Assembly: GCA_902760345.1 (NCBI GenBank)
Contig: CACWFY010000015.1
Span: 1-64,000 of the forward strand
From: an uncultured Bacteroidales bacterium
GTDB lineage: Bacteria > Bacteroidota > Bacteroidia > Bacteroidales > Bacteroidaceae
Direction: 5' to 3'
Length of the DNA stretch: 64,000 nucleotides
Made by a program: the position numbers and the translations under genes. The notes under the pieces are model-generated. The model was not told the DNA's origin. It saw only the letters and a program-made list of their open reading frames with translations, and made no database searches. Within the stretch, counting starts at the first letter, position 1, and each line of letters begins with the position of its first letter. This document shows positions 37,424 through 45,692 of the stretch, piece after piece.

Positions 37424-39031
37424 TTACTTTTTCTCTGCAGCCTTCTTTTGCTTCAAGTGGCGCTGCAGCGTCTGCATGCACTCACGACGCGGGATAATCA
37501 CGCTGACACCGTGATAGTTGATCTCGTCGTTGATGGTCTGCTTGATTTCATCCATGTTTTTGGGCAGGGGCACGACGACCTTCAGGTGTTCGTCGCTGAC
37601 TCCCAAGCCGCGGCAGATGGCCTCAAACTTGTTGGTGCCTGCCGAGTCCTGACCGCCGGTCATGGCCGTCGTCAGGTTGTCGCTGATGATGACGGTGATG
37701 TCGGCATTCTCGTTGACGGCATCCAGCAGACCCGTCATACCCGAATGGGTGAACGTCGAGTCGCCGATGATAGCTACAGCAGGCCATTGGCCGGCGTCGC
37801 TGGCACCCTTGGCCATCGTGATGGAAGCGCCCATGTCGACACATGAATGGATGGCTTTGTAGGGCGGCAGGAATCCTAACGTATAGCAGCCGATATCGCC
37901 AAACACGCGGGCGTTAGGATACTCCTTCAGCACCTCGTTCAGCGCGGTGTAGACGTCGCGGTGGCCACAACCCTGACAGAGTGCAGGTGGACGTGGAGCA
38001 ACATCCTCACAGGTAGCGTAGTTCTCGCCGACGGGCATACCCAGCGCCTTCTTCACGAGGTCGGGGTTCAACTCGCCCGTACGAGGCAGTTCACCCGTCA
38101 ATCGGCCCTTGATGACGGCATTGCCCGGCATTACGCCACGCACCTGGTCTTCGATGAACGGCTGACCCTCTTCGGCTATCAGCACCGTCTCACAGTCGGC
38201 TGTCATGCGACGCACCAACTCCTTGGGCAGCGGATACTGCGACACCTTCAGCACAGGGAAGGGACAACCCTCAGGGAAACACTCCATGAGGTAGTTATAG
38301 GCGATACCGCTGGCAATGATGCCCAGCGAGTGGTCGCTGCCGTCCTCATAGCGGTTGTATTTGCTGTTGACGGCCATCTGCTCGAGCTGTGGCTGCTGGG
38401 CGGTGACGATATCGTTGCGCTTGCGGGCAAAGGCGGGCAGCAACACCCAGTTCGAAGCCTTGGCGTTATAGTTCAGCGCGTTCTGCTGGCGCGGTTCGTC
38501 GGCTACGGTGACGACGGCACGGCTGTGGGCCATACGTGTGGTGACACGCATCAGCACCGGCAACTGCAGCTGCTCGCTCAGGTCGTAAGCCTCGGCCATC
38601 ATGTCGTAGGCTTCCTGCTGCGAGCTGGGTTCCAGCGTGGGTATCATGGCGAACTTGCCGTAGAAGCGTGAGTCCTGCTCGTCCTGACTGGAGTGCATCG
38701 AGGGGTCGTCGGCCACCAGCACCACCACGCCGCCGTTCGTACCTGTCATGGCCGAGTTGACAAACGGGTCAGCACAGACGTTCAGTCCTACATGTTTCAT
38801 ACATACCAGCGCACGCTTGCCCATGTACGACATGCCGAGGGCGGCCTCCATCGCCGTCTTCTCGTTAGTCGACCAGCGGCTGTGCACGCCGCGCTCCTTG
38901 GCCAGCGGTGACATTTGGATATACTCAGTAATCTCTGTGGAGGGAGTGCCCGGATAGGCATAAACGCCACTCAGACCTGCGTCGAGGGCTCCTTGTGCGA
39001 TGGCCTCGTCTCCTAATAACAGTTTTTTCAT
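37424..39031 (-). CDS. iorA: Indolepyruvate:ferredoxin oxidoreductase, alpha subunit, without ferredoxin domain
   Basis: A 535-residue catalytic subunit. The N-terminal pyrimidine domain (GDEAIAQGALDAGLSGVYAYPGTPSTEI) and the TPP domain (CQGCGHRDVYTALNE, GDIGCYTLG, GDSTFTHSGMTGL) are complete. Archaeal IorA ends with a two-cluster ferredoxin domain of about 80 residues. This one stops at PRRECMQTLQRHLKQKKAAEKK, so no CxxCxxCxxxCP motifs are present. Electrons must leave through another protein or a cluster held elsewhere. The short gene upstream is in the same transcript. Confidence 0.93.
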   Translation of the reverse strand: MKKLLLGDEAIAQGALDAGLSGVYAYPGTPSTEITEYIQMSPLAKERGVHSRWSTNEKTAMEAALGMSYMGKRALVCMKHVGLNVCADPFVNSAMTGTNGGVVVLVADDPSMHSSQDEQDSRFYGKFAMIPTLEPSSQQEAYDMMAEAYDLSEQLQLPVLMRVTTRMAHSRAVVTVADEPRQQNALNYNAKASNWVLLPAFARKRNDIVTAQQPQLEQMAVNSKYNRYEDGSDHSLGIIASGIAYNYLMECFPEGCPFPVLKVSQYPLPKELVRRMTADCETVLIAEEGQPFIEDQVRGVMPGNAVIKGRLTGELPRTGELNPDLVKKALGMPVGENYATCEDVAPRPPALCQGCGHRDVYTALNEVLKEYPNARVFGDIGCYTLGFLPPYKAIHSCVDMGASITMAKGASDAGQWPAVAIIGDSTFTHSGMTGLLDAVNENADITVIISDNLTTAMTGGQDSAGTNKFEAICRGLGVSDEHLKVVVPLPKNMDEIKQTINDEINYHGVSVIIPRRECMQTLQRHLKQKKAAEKK

Positions 39032-39071
39032 ACCGTTTTGTTATGTTTTTGTTGTTGATATTTGTTCCTTC

Positions 39072-39356
39072 TTACATGTCCCTGCTCATGACAACCAGCT
39101 GCTCGCCAGCCTCCAGACACGCCTTGATGTCCTTGCCGCCACTCTGCACCTTACAGCGGCTGATGTCGTCGCCCTCGACGGCCTCTATCTTCAGCTTGCC
39201 GATTTGCGACTTCGCCTCACGGCCGGCAATCTTCTTCACCTGATAGACATACATGTGAAGTCCTTCAAAAGCGCCCTCAGCTTTGCCCAGGTCGATGTAG
39301 ACCTCTTTCTGCTTGTCTTTCTTGGTGGTAGAGCCCTCGATGATGTTGGCTTCCAA
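39072..39356 (-). CDS. Small protein of unknown function ahead of iorA
   Basis: A 94-residue reading frame (VYIDLGKAEGAFEGLHMYVYQV, GKLKIEAVEGDDISRCKV, LEAGEQLVVMSRDM) with a beta-strand pattern and no signal peptide. I do not recognise it. It resembles a C-terminal beta domain of longer Bacteroidales proteins and may be a stand-alone piece. No ATG is available: an in-frame TAA lies at 39363-39365, and the first usable codon is TTG at 39356. It begins about 40 bases after a good -7 box and ends 40 bases before iorA, so it is the first gene of the ior transcript. Confidence 0.6.
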   Translation of the reverse strand: MEANIIEGSTTKKDKQKEVYIDLGKAEGAFEGLHMYVYQVKKIAGREAKSQIGKLKIEAVEGDDISRCKVQSGGKDIKACLEAGEQLVVMSRDM

Positions 39357-39402
39357 TTTGTTTTATATACCTTATTTTATTGTACTATCGAAATTTCACG
39401 CA

Positions 39403-39434
39403 CAAAGGTAGTGCAAAACGAGCGAAAAACCAAA
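39403..39434 (-). promoter_or_regulatory. Promoter of the 94-residue gene, iorA and iorB
   Basis: -33 TTTG (complement of 39431-39434), 20-base spacer, -7 TACCTTTG (complement of 39403-39410). Confidence 0.75.
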
Positions 39435-39532
39435 GGAAATCTATTTTTTCTTTGTTTTTCCAGGGTGCAGCCTATGCATCGCCCCACTCTACACCTTTAG
39501 GTTAGAAAACTTCTCCCCAAGGGAGAAAAGTA

Positions 39533-39943
39533 TGAATAAATTTGACAAAACACCCGCTGAGAATCGCGCGAAATCCACCAAACGCTCACCCGAGGCCAAA
39601 TTTGCGAAATATGAGGAGTTATGCGCAACATATTGATATATAATTCATTACGAATTTCCACCCCTTTTGCAACCCAAACACATTGTCCCTTTTCACAACA
39701 AATATCGCCGAAACACCCTTAAAAACCATGATTTTTACACCGCGAAAGCGTAACTTTGACATCACGAAGACGTAACTTTGAGGTCGTGAAAGTGGCACTT
39801 TGTGACCCTCAAGGCGTAACTTTGTGACCCTCGAAGCGTAACTTCGTGACTTAGCAACCGTAATCTCGCCTCCCATCATCCTACATCAACCCGAAAACCA
39901 TACACGATTTTCGGCACTTTTTCCTGACATTATGAAGGAAGAC
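39533..39943 (+). repeat. Dispersed repeat, copy B (~410 bp, non-coding)
   Basis: Aligns from end to end with 10849-11256 in the same orientation, with many substitutions but almost no length change. It lies between the ior promoter and the 3' end of the AraC gene. A minus-strand frame of 86 codons crosses it (39619-39879), but its peptide is just the repeat translated and has no counterpart in copy A. Confidence 0.85.
39745..39871 (+). repeat. Six-unit 22-bp tandem array inside repeat copy B
   Basis: The TTTG/TTCG anchor recurs at 39755, 39777, 39799, 39821, 39843 and (as CTCG) 39865, exactly 22 bp apart. The number of units and the distance from the left end of the element (222 versus 221 bases) equal those in copy A although the units have diverged. 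Three units contain TAACTTTG. Confidence 0.85.
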
Positions 39944-39982
39944 AAAAGAGGGCAACGAGGCGAACGACGAGGGATTGCATAA

Positions 39983-40012
39983 CAAAAAGTATAGCTGATT
40001 GTCGCTATACTT
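39983..40012 (-). terminator. Terminator of the AraC-type regulator gene
   Basis: AAGTATAGC (39987-39995) and GCTATACTT (40004-40012) form a 9-bp stem; on the minus strand it runs into TTTTTGTT (complement of 39981-39988). It lies 35 bases after the stop. Confidence 0.75.
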
Positions 40013-40047
40013 CTCGGAATTGACTGAATTGATAAGTTCACGTAGTA

Positions 40048-40962
40048 TCATTTCTCTTCTTGATTATTCTGATACTTCGTGCGATACTCCATGGGCGTCA
40101 TGCCTGTGTGTTCCTTAAAGTATTTGCCGAAGAACGACGCATTGGGGAAATTTAGGTCATTGGATATTTGCTGCATGGTCATATCAGTAAATCGCAGACG
40201 ATTCTCAATAGCCTTGAGGGTATAGAAGTGTACCATGACGCTGGGGCGTCGCTTCATAGTCTCCATCAACAACTTGGAGAGGTACTTAGGAGTGACATGA
40301 AGCATTTTGGCAAACTCATCGACACGACGAATACGACCATCGCTCTGCTCTACCAACTGCAAGAAACGCTCGGCCAGTTTCTTCCCATGAATGCCGCTGC
40401 TTTCCTGAGTATGGTCTGTAACAACCTGCTCACCATCTCTACGCAACACTGATAGCGTCTCTAAGAGGAAGGTGCTGACGATGGAGCGCACGATATCGGG
40501 ATAGAGCACCACCGAACTGTTGCGCATGTGGTAACCGAGTTGCTGATAGTAAGAATCGAACATCGCAAAATCAGTATCGGAGAGTATTACCTTAGGGTTA
40601 TGCTTCAACGGCAACAAATCGGAAAGACTACTCTTTGTGAACATATTCATGTTCCACATTACGCCGCGAGAAAACCATATTTCACGACAGTCAAAATCGG
40701 GCGACGACATAAATTTCTCCACCACAGAATGTGCCATGTAGAGAAAAAGGTCATTCTTATTCAGTTGAATAGTCTGCCCGTCATACTCAAACTGAGCCGC
40801 ACCTGCCGTGCAGATGATGATGATGCCATGGTCCATAGGTTTCACCCGGCCAGCGGGCATACCGCCAAAGTGATCCACCAGTACCAACTCCTCATTATCA
40901 CCTATGCGCAGAGTGTCTACTCCTTTTCTTGGTTTGAAGCCCAAAATCTCCATCATGTTCAA
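40048..40962 (-). CDS. AraC family transcriptional regulator
   Basis: A 304-residue regulator. The N-terminal cupin-like sensing domain (residues about 1-160) carries GIIIICTAGAAQFEYDGQTI. The C-terminal AraC DNA-binding domain has two helix-turn-helix units (HVTPKYLSKLLMETMKRRPS, TMQQISNDLNFPNASFFGKYFKEHTGMTPMEYR). Divergent from the two secreted-protein genes at 41120 and 42357, which are the likely targets by position only. Its -7 box is TATTTTTG (complement of 40982-40989). Confidence 0.92.
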   Translation of the reverse strand: MNMMEILGFKPRKGVDTLRIGDNEELVLVDHFGGMPAGRVKPMDHGIIIICTAGAAQFEYDGQTIQLNKNDLFLYMAHSVVEKFMSSPDFDCREIWFSRGVMWNMNMFTKSSLSDLLPLKHNPKVILSDTDFAMFDSYYQQLGYHMRNSSVVLYPDIVRSIVSTFLLETLSVLRRDGEQVVTDHTQESSGIHGKKLAERFLQLVEQSDGRIRRVDEFAKMLHVTPKYLSKLLMETMKRRPSVMVHFYTLKAIENRLRFTDMTMQQISNDLNFPNASFFGKYFKEHTGMTPMEYRTKYQNNQEEK

Positions 40963-40981
40963 TTATTCTCTTTTTCGACTG

Positions 40982-40989
40982 CAAAAATA
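40982..40989 (-). promoter_or_regulatory. -7 box for the AraC-type regulator
   Basis: Complement reads TATTTTTG, 19 bases before the ATG. A TTTTCG -33-like word lies about 20 bases upstream. Confidence 0.55.
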
Positions 40990-41076
40990 GAAAGAAAAAA
41001 CGAAAAAACTATGTTCTACAGGTAATAATATCTGTTCGACAGGTGTCATCGGTATTTTTAATTCGAAAAGTATGTG

Positions 41077-41084
41077 TATCTTTG
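41077..41084 (+). promoter_or_regulatory. -7 box for the secreted protein gene at 41120
   Basis: TATCTTTG, full TAnnTTTG match. It lies inside a longer open frame beginning at 41072 and so rules that start out. Confidence 0.65.
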
Positions 41085-41119
41085 CAGCAAATTATAACAT
41101 GTACTATAATTTATATACA

Positions 41120-42325
41120 ATGAAACAATTAATCTACCTATCTCTTGCAGCAATGCTGCTAACTGGAACAGCCTCTATGCAGGCACAAAACAAGACCAAA
41201 GCCAAGACACAGACAAAGCCGAAGAGCCAAAAGGCCAGCACAAAAACAACCACAAAGTCGACAGCCAAAATACTCTATGTAGAGCCTGAAGATCGTAACT
41301 ACGCGCAGAATCTGGGTGGCCACATGTTTTGGGACTATACCGCCAGAGAAGGTAATGCCTTGCTGACTGACTGGAAGATAAGCAAAGAGGATTATAAAAA
41401 TCTGGTAGAAAAGTACACTTATAAAACCTTTGAGGAAGCCTATAAGAATCTGCCTGTGCTGCCCGCCCCATCTGAGGTTGATACACGTGAGAAAATGACA
41501 GAATACTCAGCAGGCGAGTTGAAGGCACGCGTTGAAGCTGTAGATAACTATGAGCCAGAACCTGAGTTGAAAACAGAAAATGACAGATATAGTAAATGGA
41601 TGATGGATAATGCCAAGAAAGCTCGCAAAGGCTTGCCATTCGATACCATCCCCTTCGATAAGAAGTGGCCACAATATAATAAGGTGTTGGATAAGCTGAA
41701 GGCTGCAACTACAAAGTTTTACAATCAAAATACAGACATTGTACATTATAACGAGACCCCAGATTATGACAGATCATGCTGGTTGCTCGAGAAGCAAGGT
41801 GGTGCGCCTCGTTTCTACTATAACATCTATTCGCCAGTGGTAAAGCAGATAATTAAAGAGTGGTTTGGCTCTGACGAGTGTAAGCGTGTGCAGGGCATAG
41901 AAGACGAACTGCGTGCACGAGTGGCCGCTGAGAACCCCAAGAAGACACCCGACTGGTTTGTTGAGGGCCGTAAGCGCGAGGGAGAGATAGTAGCCGAATA
42001 CAACCGTAAGCTTTTGCAGCGCTGGATGCAGAAGTCGCCAGCATCGCTCTTGGCTGAATACAAAGCTGCTATCGTCAAGCTGATAGCATATAACAAAGAG
42101 GTGGAGGCCATCCGTGGCAATGAACCCATGACTAAAGAATACATTTCTGTACGCTGTTCGGTAAGAGAAGGTATAAAATCGCTGTTCCAGGGCTATCTTT
42201 ACCTGATGGATCTCTCAGACATCCCACTTGTACGCTCGCCAAAGACCCAGGAGGGCGCCAAGAAGTTCAAGCTGGAAGATTCGCCCTGGAAACTGTCATA
42301 CCCTTACAATATAAGAAGAGAATAA
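41120..42325 (+). CDS. Secreted protein of unknown function
   Basis: About 401 residues from the ATG at 41120; a frame open from 41072 is rejected because it covers the -7 box. A signal peptide (ends TASMQAQ) is followed by a Lys/Thr-rich linker (residues about 25-52) and a mainly helical, Lys/Glu/Tyr-rich domain (WKISKEDYKNLVEKYTYKTF, RKREGEIVAEYNRKLLQRW). I do not recognise a family. It is followed after 31 bases by a lipoprotein gene, and both lie divergent from an AraC regulator. Confidence 0.75.
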   Translation: MKQLIYLSLAAMLLTGTASMQAQNKTKAKTQTKPKSQKASTKTTTKSTAKILYVEPEDRNYAQNLGGHMFWDYTAREGNALLTDWKISKEDYKNLVEKYTYKTFEEAYKNLPVLPAPSEVDTREKMTEYSAGELKARVEAVDNYEPEPELKTENDRYSKWMMDNAKKARKGLPFDTIPFDKKWPQYNKVLDKLKAATTKFYNQNTDIVHYNETPDYDRSCWLLEKQGGAPRFYYNIYSPVVKQIIKEWFGSDECKRVQGIEDELRARVAAENPKKTPDWFVEGRKREGEIVAEYNRKLLQRWMQKSPASLLAEYKAAIVKLIAYNKEVEAIRGNEPMTKEYISVRCSVREGIKSLFQGYLYLMDLSDIPLVRSPKTQEGAKKFKLEDSPWKLSYPYNIRRE

Positions 42326-42356
42326 CATCACAACTAATAATTCACCAGTAAAAATT

Positions 42357-42953
42357 ATGACTTTTATGAAAACAGCTCACACTTACACAAAACTGATGTT
42401 CGTCATCATGGCTGCCATTGCGCTATTCACCGGCTGCTCCAAAGATGAGGATGGCTATATCGCCTCAAGTCTGCGTAGCAGCGACTGGCAAGGTAGGATT
42501 ACAGAATACTATCAGAATCGCTGGGGCATTTCTGGTTCAGAATACTCTACCGTGATGGGCTTTGAGTCGAAAGATGCCTATTATACCAGCGGAAGAGGCT
42601 ATGAGTTGGACTACAAAACCTCTTCGCCTCAAGAGAACTATGCCTTCTGTACCTTTAAGTGGTTTATCGTAGACGGCGACATCACCATTATCTACGACGA
42701 CGATAAGTGGAATCCAATCTATATCGTAGACTACCAGCTAAGTGGAAACAGCTTCTATGGCTATATCTACAATGGCACAGACCGTAGAATTCACTTCGAC
42801 TTGGAGAAGACCACATTTGCCGACTGGGAATACTACAGAAAAAGAGGTGCTTGTACTTTCAACACGGGATATCACGCTCCACAATTGAAAAACAAGGAGG
42901 GCGTAAGCATTGCCAACGGCATCTTCGCAGATATACTGAAGAATAAAGAATAA
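42357..42953 (+). CDS. Small lipoprotein of unknown function
   Basis: A 198-residue protein with a lipoprotein signal (AIALFTGC, followed by SKDEDG, which fits the Bacteroidota surface-export pattern of acidic residues after the Cys). The rest is beta-rich with aromatic residues (GRGYELDYKT, GNSFYGYIYNGTDRRIHFDL), as in lipocalin/calycin-like domains, but I cannot assign it. A second Met at 42366 is an equally good start. Likely cotranscribed with the preceding gene. Confidence 0.75.
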   Translation: MTFMKTAHTYTKLMFVIMAAIALFTGCSKDEDGYIASSLRSSDWQGRITEYYQNRWGISGSEYSTVMGFESKDAYYTSGRGYELDYKTSSPQENYAFCTFKWFIVDGDITIIYDDDKWNPIYIVDYQLSGNSFYGYIYNGTDRRIHFDLEKTTFADWEYYRKRGACTFNTGYHAPQLKNKEGVSIANGIFADILKNKE

Positions 42954-42980
42954 TCAAGGACGCAGAAATAGTCCTCTATT

Positions 42981-43025
42981 AAAAAAGTTCTGCACATAGT
43001 CACATAAAAGATTGGCTATGTGCAG
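42981..43025. terminator. Terminator shared by the lipoprotein gene and tRNA-Arg
   Basis: CTGCACATAG (42990-42999) and CTATGTGCAG (43016-43025) are perfect 10-bp complements. On the minus strand the hairpin ends in AACTTTTTT (complement of 42981-42989), right for the tRNA; on the plus strand the tail ATTATTTGCTTTTTG is weaker. Confidence 0.8.
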
Positions 43026-43040
43026 ATTATTTGCTTTTTG

Positions 43041-43114
43041 TGATTCCGGCGGGATTCAAACCCACAACCTTCTGATCCGTAGTCAGATGCTCTATTCAGT
43101 TGAGCTACGGAACC
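43041..43114 (-). tRNA. tRNA-Arg (anticodon ACG)
   Basis: Cloverleaf on the minus strand: acceptor GGTTCCG/CGGAATC (one G-T pair), D arm with GCTC...GAGC, anticodon arm CTGA-CTACGGA-TCAG giving anticodon ACG, T arm GTGGG-TTTGAAT-CCCGC, discriminator A. The CCA end is not encoded. Anticodon ACG would be edited to ICG by TadA to read CGN codons. Confidence 0.95.
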
Positions 43115-43156
43115 TCTGTTCCAGCTGTTCAAGTGTCATATCCTTGAAAGCGAGTG

Positions 43157-43188
43157 CAAAGGTACGCACTTTTTCCGAAACAACCAAA
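43157..43188 (-). promoter_or_regulatory. Promoter of tRNA-Arg
   Basis: -33 TTTG (complement of 43185-43188), 20-base spacer, -7 TACCTTTG (complement of 43157-43164). Confidence 0.8.
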
Positions 43189-43242
43189 CTTTTCAGCGAG
43201 TTTTTTCAAAAAAAGTGCGTTTTACCTGTTTTCAGCACCAGT

Positions 43243-43941
43243 TTACTGCTCTTCAGGGGTGATGAGCTTGTAGCCTTTGCCGTGGATATTGATGATTTCT
43301 ATCTGCGGATCGTCCTTCAGGTGCTTGCGCAACTTGGTGATGTAGACATCCATCGAGCGGGCGTTGAAATAGTTGTCGTCAATCCAGATGGTCTTCAGGG
43401 CGAAGTCGCGCTGCAGAATCTCGTTGGCATGTGAGCAGAGCAGGGCCAGCAGTTCGTTTTCCTTGGTGGTCAGCTTTGTCTGCTTGTCGCCGATGACCAG
43501 CAGCTGCTTCTGGGTATCGAAGGTAAAGCGGCCAATGCGGTAGACGGAGCTCTCCTTGTTTTTCTTGCCGCGCACACGGCGCAGGATAGCCTCTACACGG
43601 AATACGAGCTCCTCCATCGAGAAGGGCTTAGTGATATAGTCGTCGGCACCAATCTTGAAACCTTCGAGGATGTCTTCCTTCAGCGTCTTAGCGGTGAGGA
43701 AAATGATGGGGATGTCGGCATTAGCCTGACGGATTTCCTGTGCCAGCGTGAAGCCGTCTTTCTTGGGCATCATCACGTCGAGCACGCAGATGTCGAACTT
43801 GGTCTTCAGAAAAGCCTTGTAGCCGGCCTCGCCATCGGGGCAGAGCTCAGCCATATAGCCTTTAGCAGCCAGATACTCGCGCAACAGCATTCCGAGGTTC
43901 TCGTCGTCTTCGCAAAGAAGAATCTTCAGTTTTTCGTCCAT
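43243..43941 (-). CDS. rprY: OmpR-family response regulator, RprY type
   Basis: A 232-residue regulator: receiver domain with acidic pocket EDDE, phospho-acceptor Asp in CVLDVMMPKKDG and Lys in DYITKPFS, followed by a winged-helix DNA-binding domain (LTTKENELLALL, RSMDVYITKLRKHLKDDP, NIHGKGYKL). It is encoded directly after its histidine kinase. RprXY is the name of the matching pair in Bacteroides; RprY there is linked to stress and membrane functions. The target genes here are not visible. Confidence 0.9.
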   Translation of the reverse strand: MDEKLKILLCEDDENLGMLLREYLAAKGYMAELCPDGEAGYKAFLKTKFDICVLDVMMPKKDGFTLAQEIRQANADIPIIFLTAKTLKEDILEGFKIGADDYITKPFSMEELVFRVEAILRRVRGKKNKESSVYRIGRFTFDTQKQLLVIGDKQTKLTTKENELLALLCSHANEILQRDFALKTIWIDDNYFNARSMDVYITKLRKHLKDDPQIEIINIHGKGYKLITPEEQ

Positions 43942-43991
43942 AACCTTAACAATTTAGAGTTTTTACTATTTTTGATTTACTATTTATTTCG

Positions 43992-45551
43992 TTATTTGTT
44001 GTCTTCTTTCAGGATGGGCAGCGAGATGGTAAACTTGGTGCCCTTGCCGAGATCGCTCTCGGCCTTGATGTCGCCCTGATGCAGGTCGACCACCTTCTTG
44101 ACGTAAGCAAGTCCGAGGCCGAAGCCCTTGACGTCGTGCTTGTTGCCTGTATGCACGCGGTAGAACTTGTCGAAAATCTTCTTCAGGTTCTCTTTCTTGA
44201 TGCCCTGACCCGTATCGCGGATGCTGAGACAGAGCTTCTCGTGGTCGTTCCACGTGCGGATATAGATGTCGAGGGGCTCGTCGGACTTACGGTATTTCAC
44301 AGCGTTGTCCATCAGGTTGGTAATAGCATTCTGGAAGTGTACCTCGTCGACGAAGATGGCTGAGTCGACGGCTTCAATCTCGGTATAGATCTTACCACCG
44401 GTATGTTCGACACGCAGGTTGAACGACTGGGCAATGTTTTCGACCATCTCGTTGAGGTCGAGTTCCTTCTTCTTGAACACCACGCTCTTCTTGTCGAACA
44501 TCGACATCTGCAGCACCTTCTCGACCAGGAAGCGCAGGCGCTTCGACTCGTCGGTGATGACACCGCTGAGGTGGCGCGTCATCTGCTCGGTCTTGGGCAC
44601 GCTCTCGTCGTTCATCATCTGGGCGGCCAGCGAGATAGACGCGATGGGGGTCTTCAGCTCGTGGGTCATGTTGTTGATGAAGTCGTTCTTGATCTCTGAA
44701 TAACGCTTCTGGCGGAAGACCACCACTAAGGTAAAGAGGAACGTGATGAGCAGCACGATGGTGAAGATGATGCTGGGAATCATAAAGCGTACCGACGAGA
44801 AGATGTACGAGTTCATCTCAGGGAAGTGAATCTTCACCACACCCATCTTCGACTGCGGGTCGTTCTGGAACAGCTTCTGCGAATAGGTAAACTCACTACC
44901 CTCCTCCTCGAAGTCTGGACAGCGGTACACCTCGCGGCCATCGGTTGTAGAAACGGTGAAATGATAGGGAATATTGATACCGTTGTTGATGAGCTCAGCA
45001 CGGATGTCGCGGTCAAGCAGACGGAAATTGATGCGTTCCTTCAGCGGTTTCTCGCTGGCGGTATAGAGAATATTGTAGATGACCTCGTCCAACAGCGCCT
45101 TTTGGTAGACATAACGGTTGCGCACAATCTCCTGCATGGCCTTCGTAGCATCGGCCAGCGAGTTCTTGTCCTTACGCAGAATCATCGCCTTGGGCACAGA
45201 GGCAGGCTTCATCTTCAGCGCCTTCACCTGGAACGAGCTATAGACCGTGCCGTCGTCGGCAGCTACCGCAAACTGGTGGGTCTGCTGGATGGAGCCTAAT
45301 CCGTCGACAACGACCGAGTCCTGCGTAAAGGCGCGACGCTCCGTCTCGTTGACATCTTTCTCCAGATAGCGCTGGGTCTCGTTCATCTCCAGATTGCGCG
45401 AGGCCTGATAGAGGCTGCGGCTCACGCTCTCGTCGAACTGTTCCTTCTTCATCTTCACCATCTCGTCGACATAAGAGAACTGAAGGAAGAGCAGTGCCAG
45501 GAACGAGAATCCCATGATGACCGCTATGGTCCATATTGTTGACTTCTTCAT
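43992..45551 (-). CDS. rprX: Membrane histidine kinase, RprX type
   Basis: From the Met at 45551 the protein has 519 residues, which as I recall is the length of Bacteroides RprX. A frame open from 45596 would begin upstream of the -7 box (45576-45583) and is rejected. Two membrane helices (about residues 4-25 and 255-280) enclose a periplasmic sensor region. The HisKA box is MTHELKTPIASI, the ATPase domain has the N box NAITNLMDNAVKY, G1 DTGQGIKKEN and G2 GFGLGLAYVKKV. All catalytic boxes are intact. The regulator gene follows after 50 bases. Confidence 0.92.
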   Translation of the reverse strand: MKKSTIWTIAVIMGFSFLALLFLQFSYVDEMVKMKKEQFDESVSRSLYQASRNLEMNETQRYLEKDVNETERRAFTQDSVVVDGLGSIQQTHQFAVAADDGTVYSSFQVKALKMKPASVPKAMILRKDKNSLADATKAMQEIVRNRYVYQKALLDEVIYNILYTASEKPLKERINFRLLDRDIRAELINNGINIPYHFTVSTTDGREVYRCPDFEEEGSEFTYSQKLFQNDPQSKMGVVKIHFPEMNSYIFSSVRFMIPSIIFTIVLLITFLFTLVVVFRQKRYSEIKNDFINNMTHELKTPIASISLAAQMMNDESVPKTEQMTRHLSGVITDESKRLRFLVEKVLQMSMFDKKSVVFKKKELDLNEMVENIAQSFNLRVEHTGGKIYTEIEAVDSAIFVDEVHFQNAITNLMDNAVKYRKSDEPLDIYIRTWNDHEKLCLSIRDTGQGIKKENLKKIFDKFYRVHTGNKHDVKGFGLGLAYVKKVVDLHQGDIKAESDLGKGTKFTISLPILKEDNK

Positions 45552-45575
45552 AAAACAACTTCTTCGTATCAGGTG

Positions 45576-45617
45576 CAAAGATAGCTTTTTTCCCAATACG
45601 AAGAAGCCGCAAAGTTA
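45576..45617 (-). promoter_or_regulatory. Promoter region of rprXY with two -7-like boxes
   Basis: Complement of 45576-45583 reads TATCTTTG and complement of 45610-45617 reads TAACTTTG. The first is closer to the start (leader about 20 bases); both fit TAnnTTTG. Clear -33 partners are lacking. Confidence 0.5.
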
Positions 45618-45692
45618 ATTATTTCCGTTAATTTTAACGTTATTAACTAATTTATTGTTATATGATTAAATATACGCAACGTTTCGAAATAC

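Noticed and set aside
39619-39879. An 86-codon minus-strand reading frame across repeat copy B
   Set aside because: The peptide is the 22-bp repeat read in shifting frames (22 is not a multiple of 3), there is no matching frame in copy A, and no promoter fits.
45552-45596. N-terminal extension of the RprX kinase
   Set aside because: It would start upstream of the -7 box at 45576-45583; the Met at 45551 gives a normal membrane helix and length.
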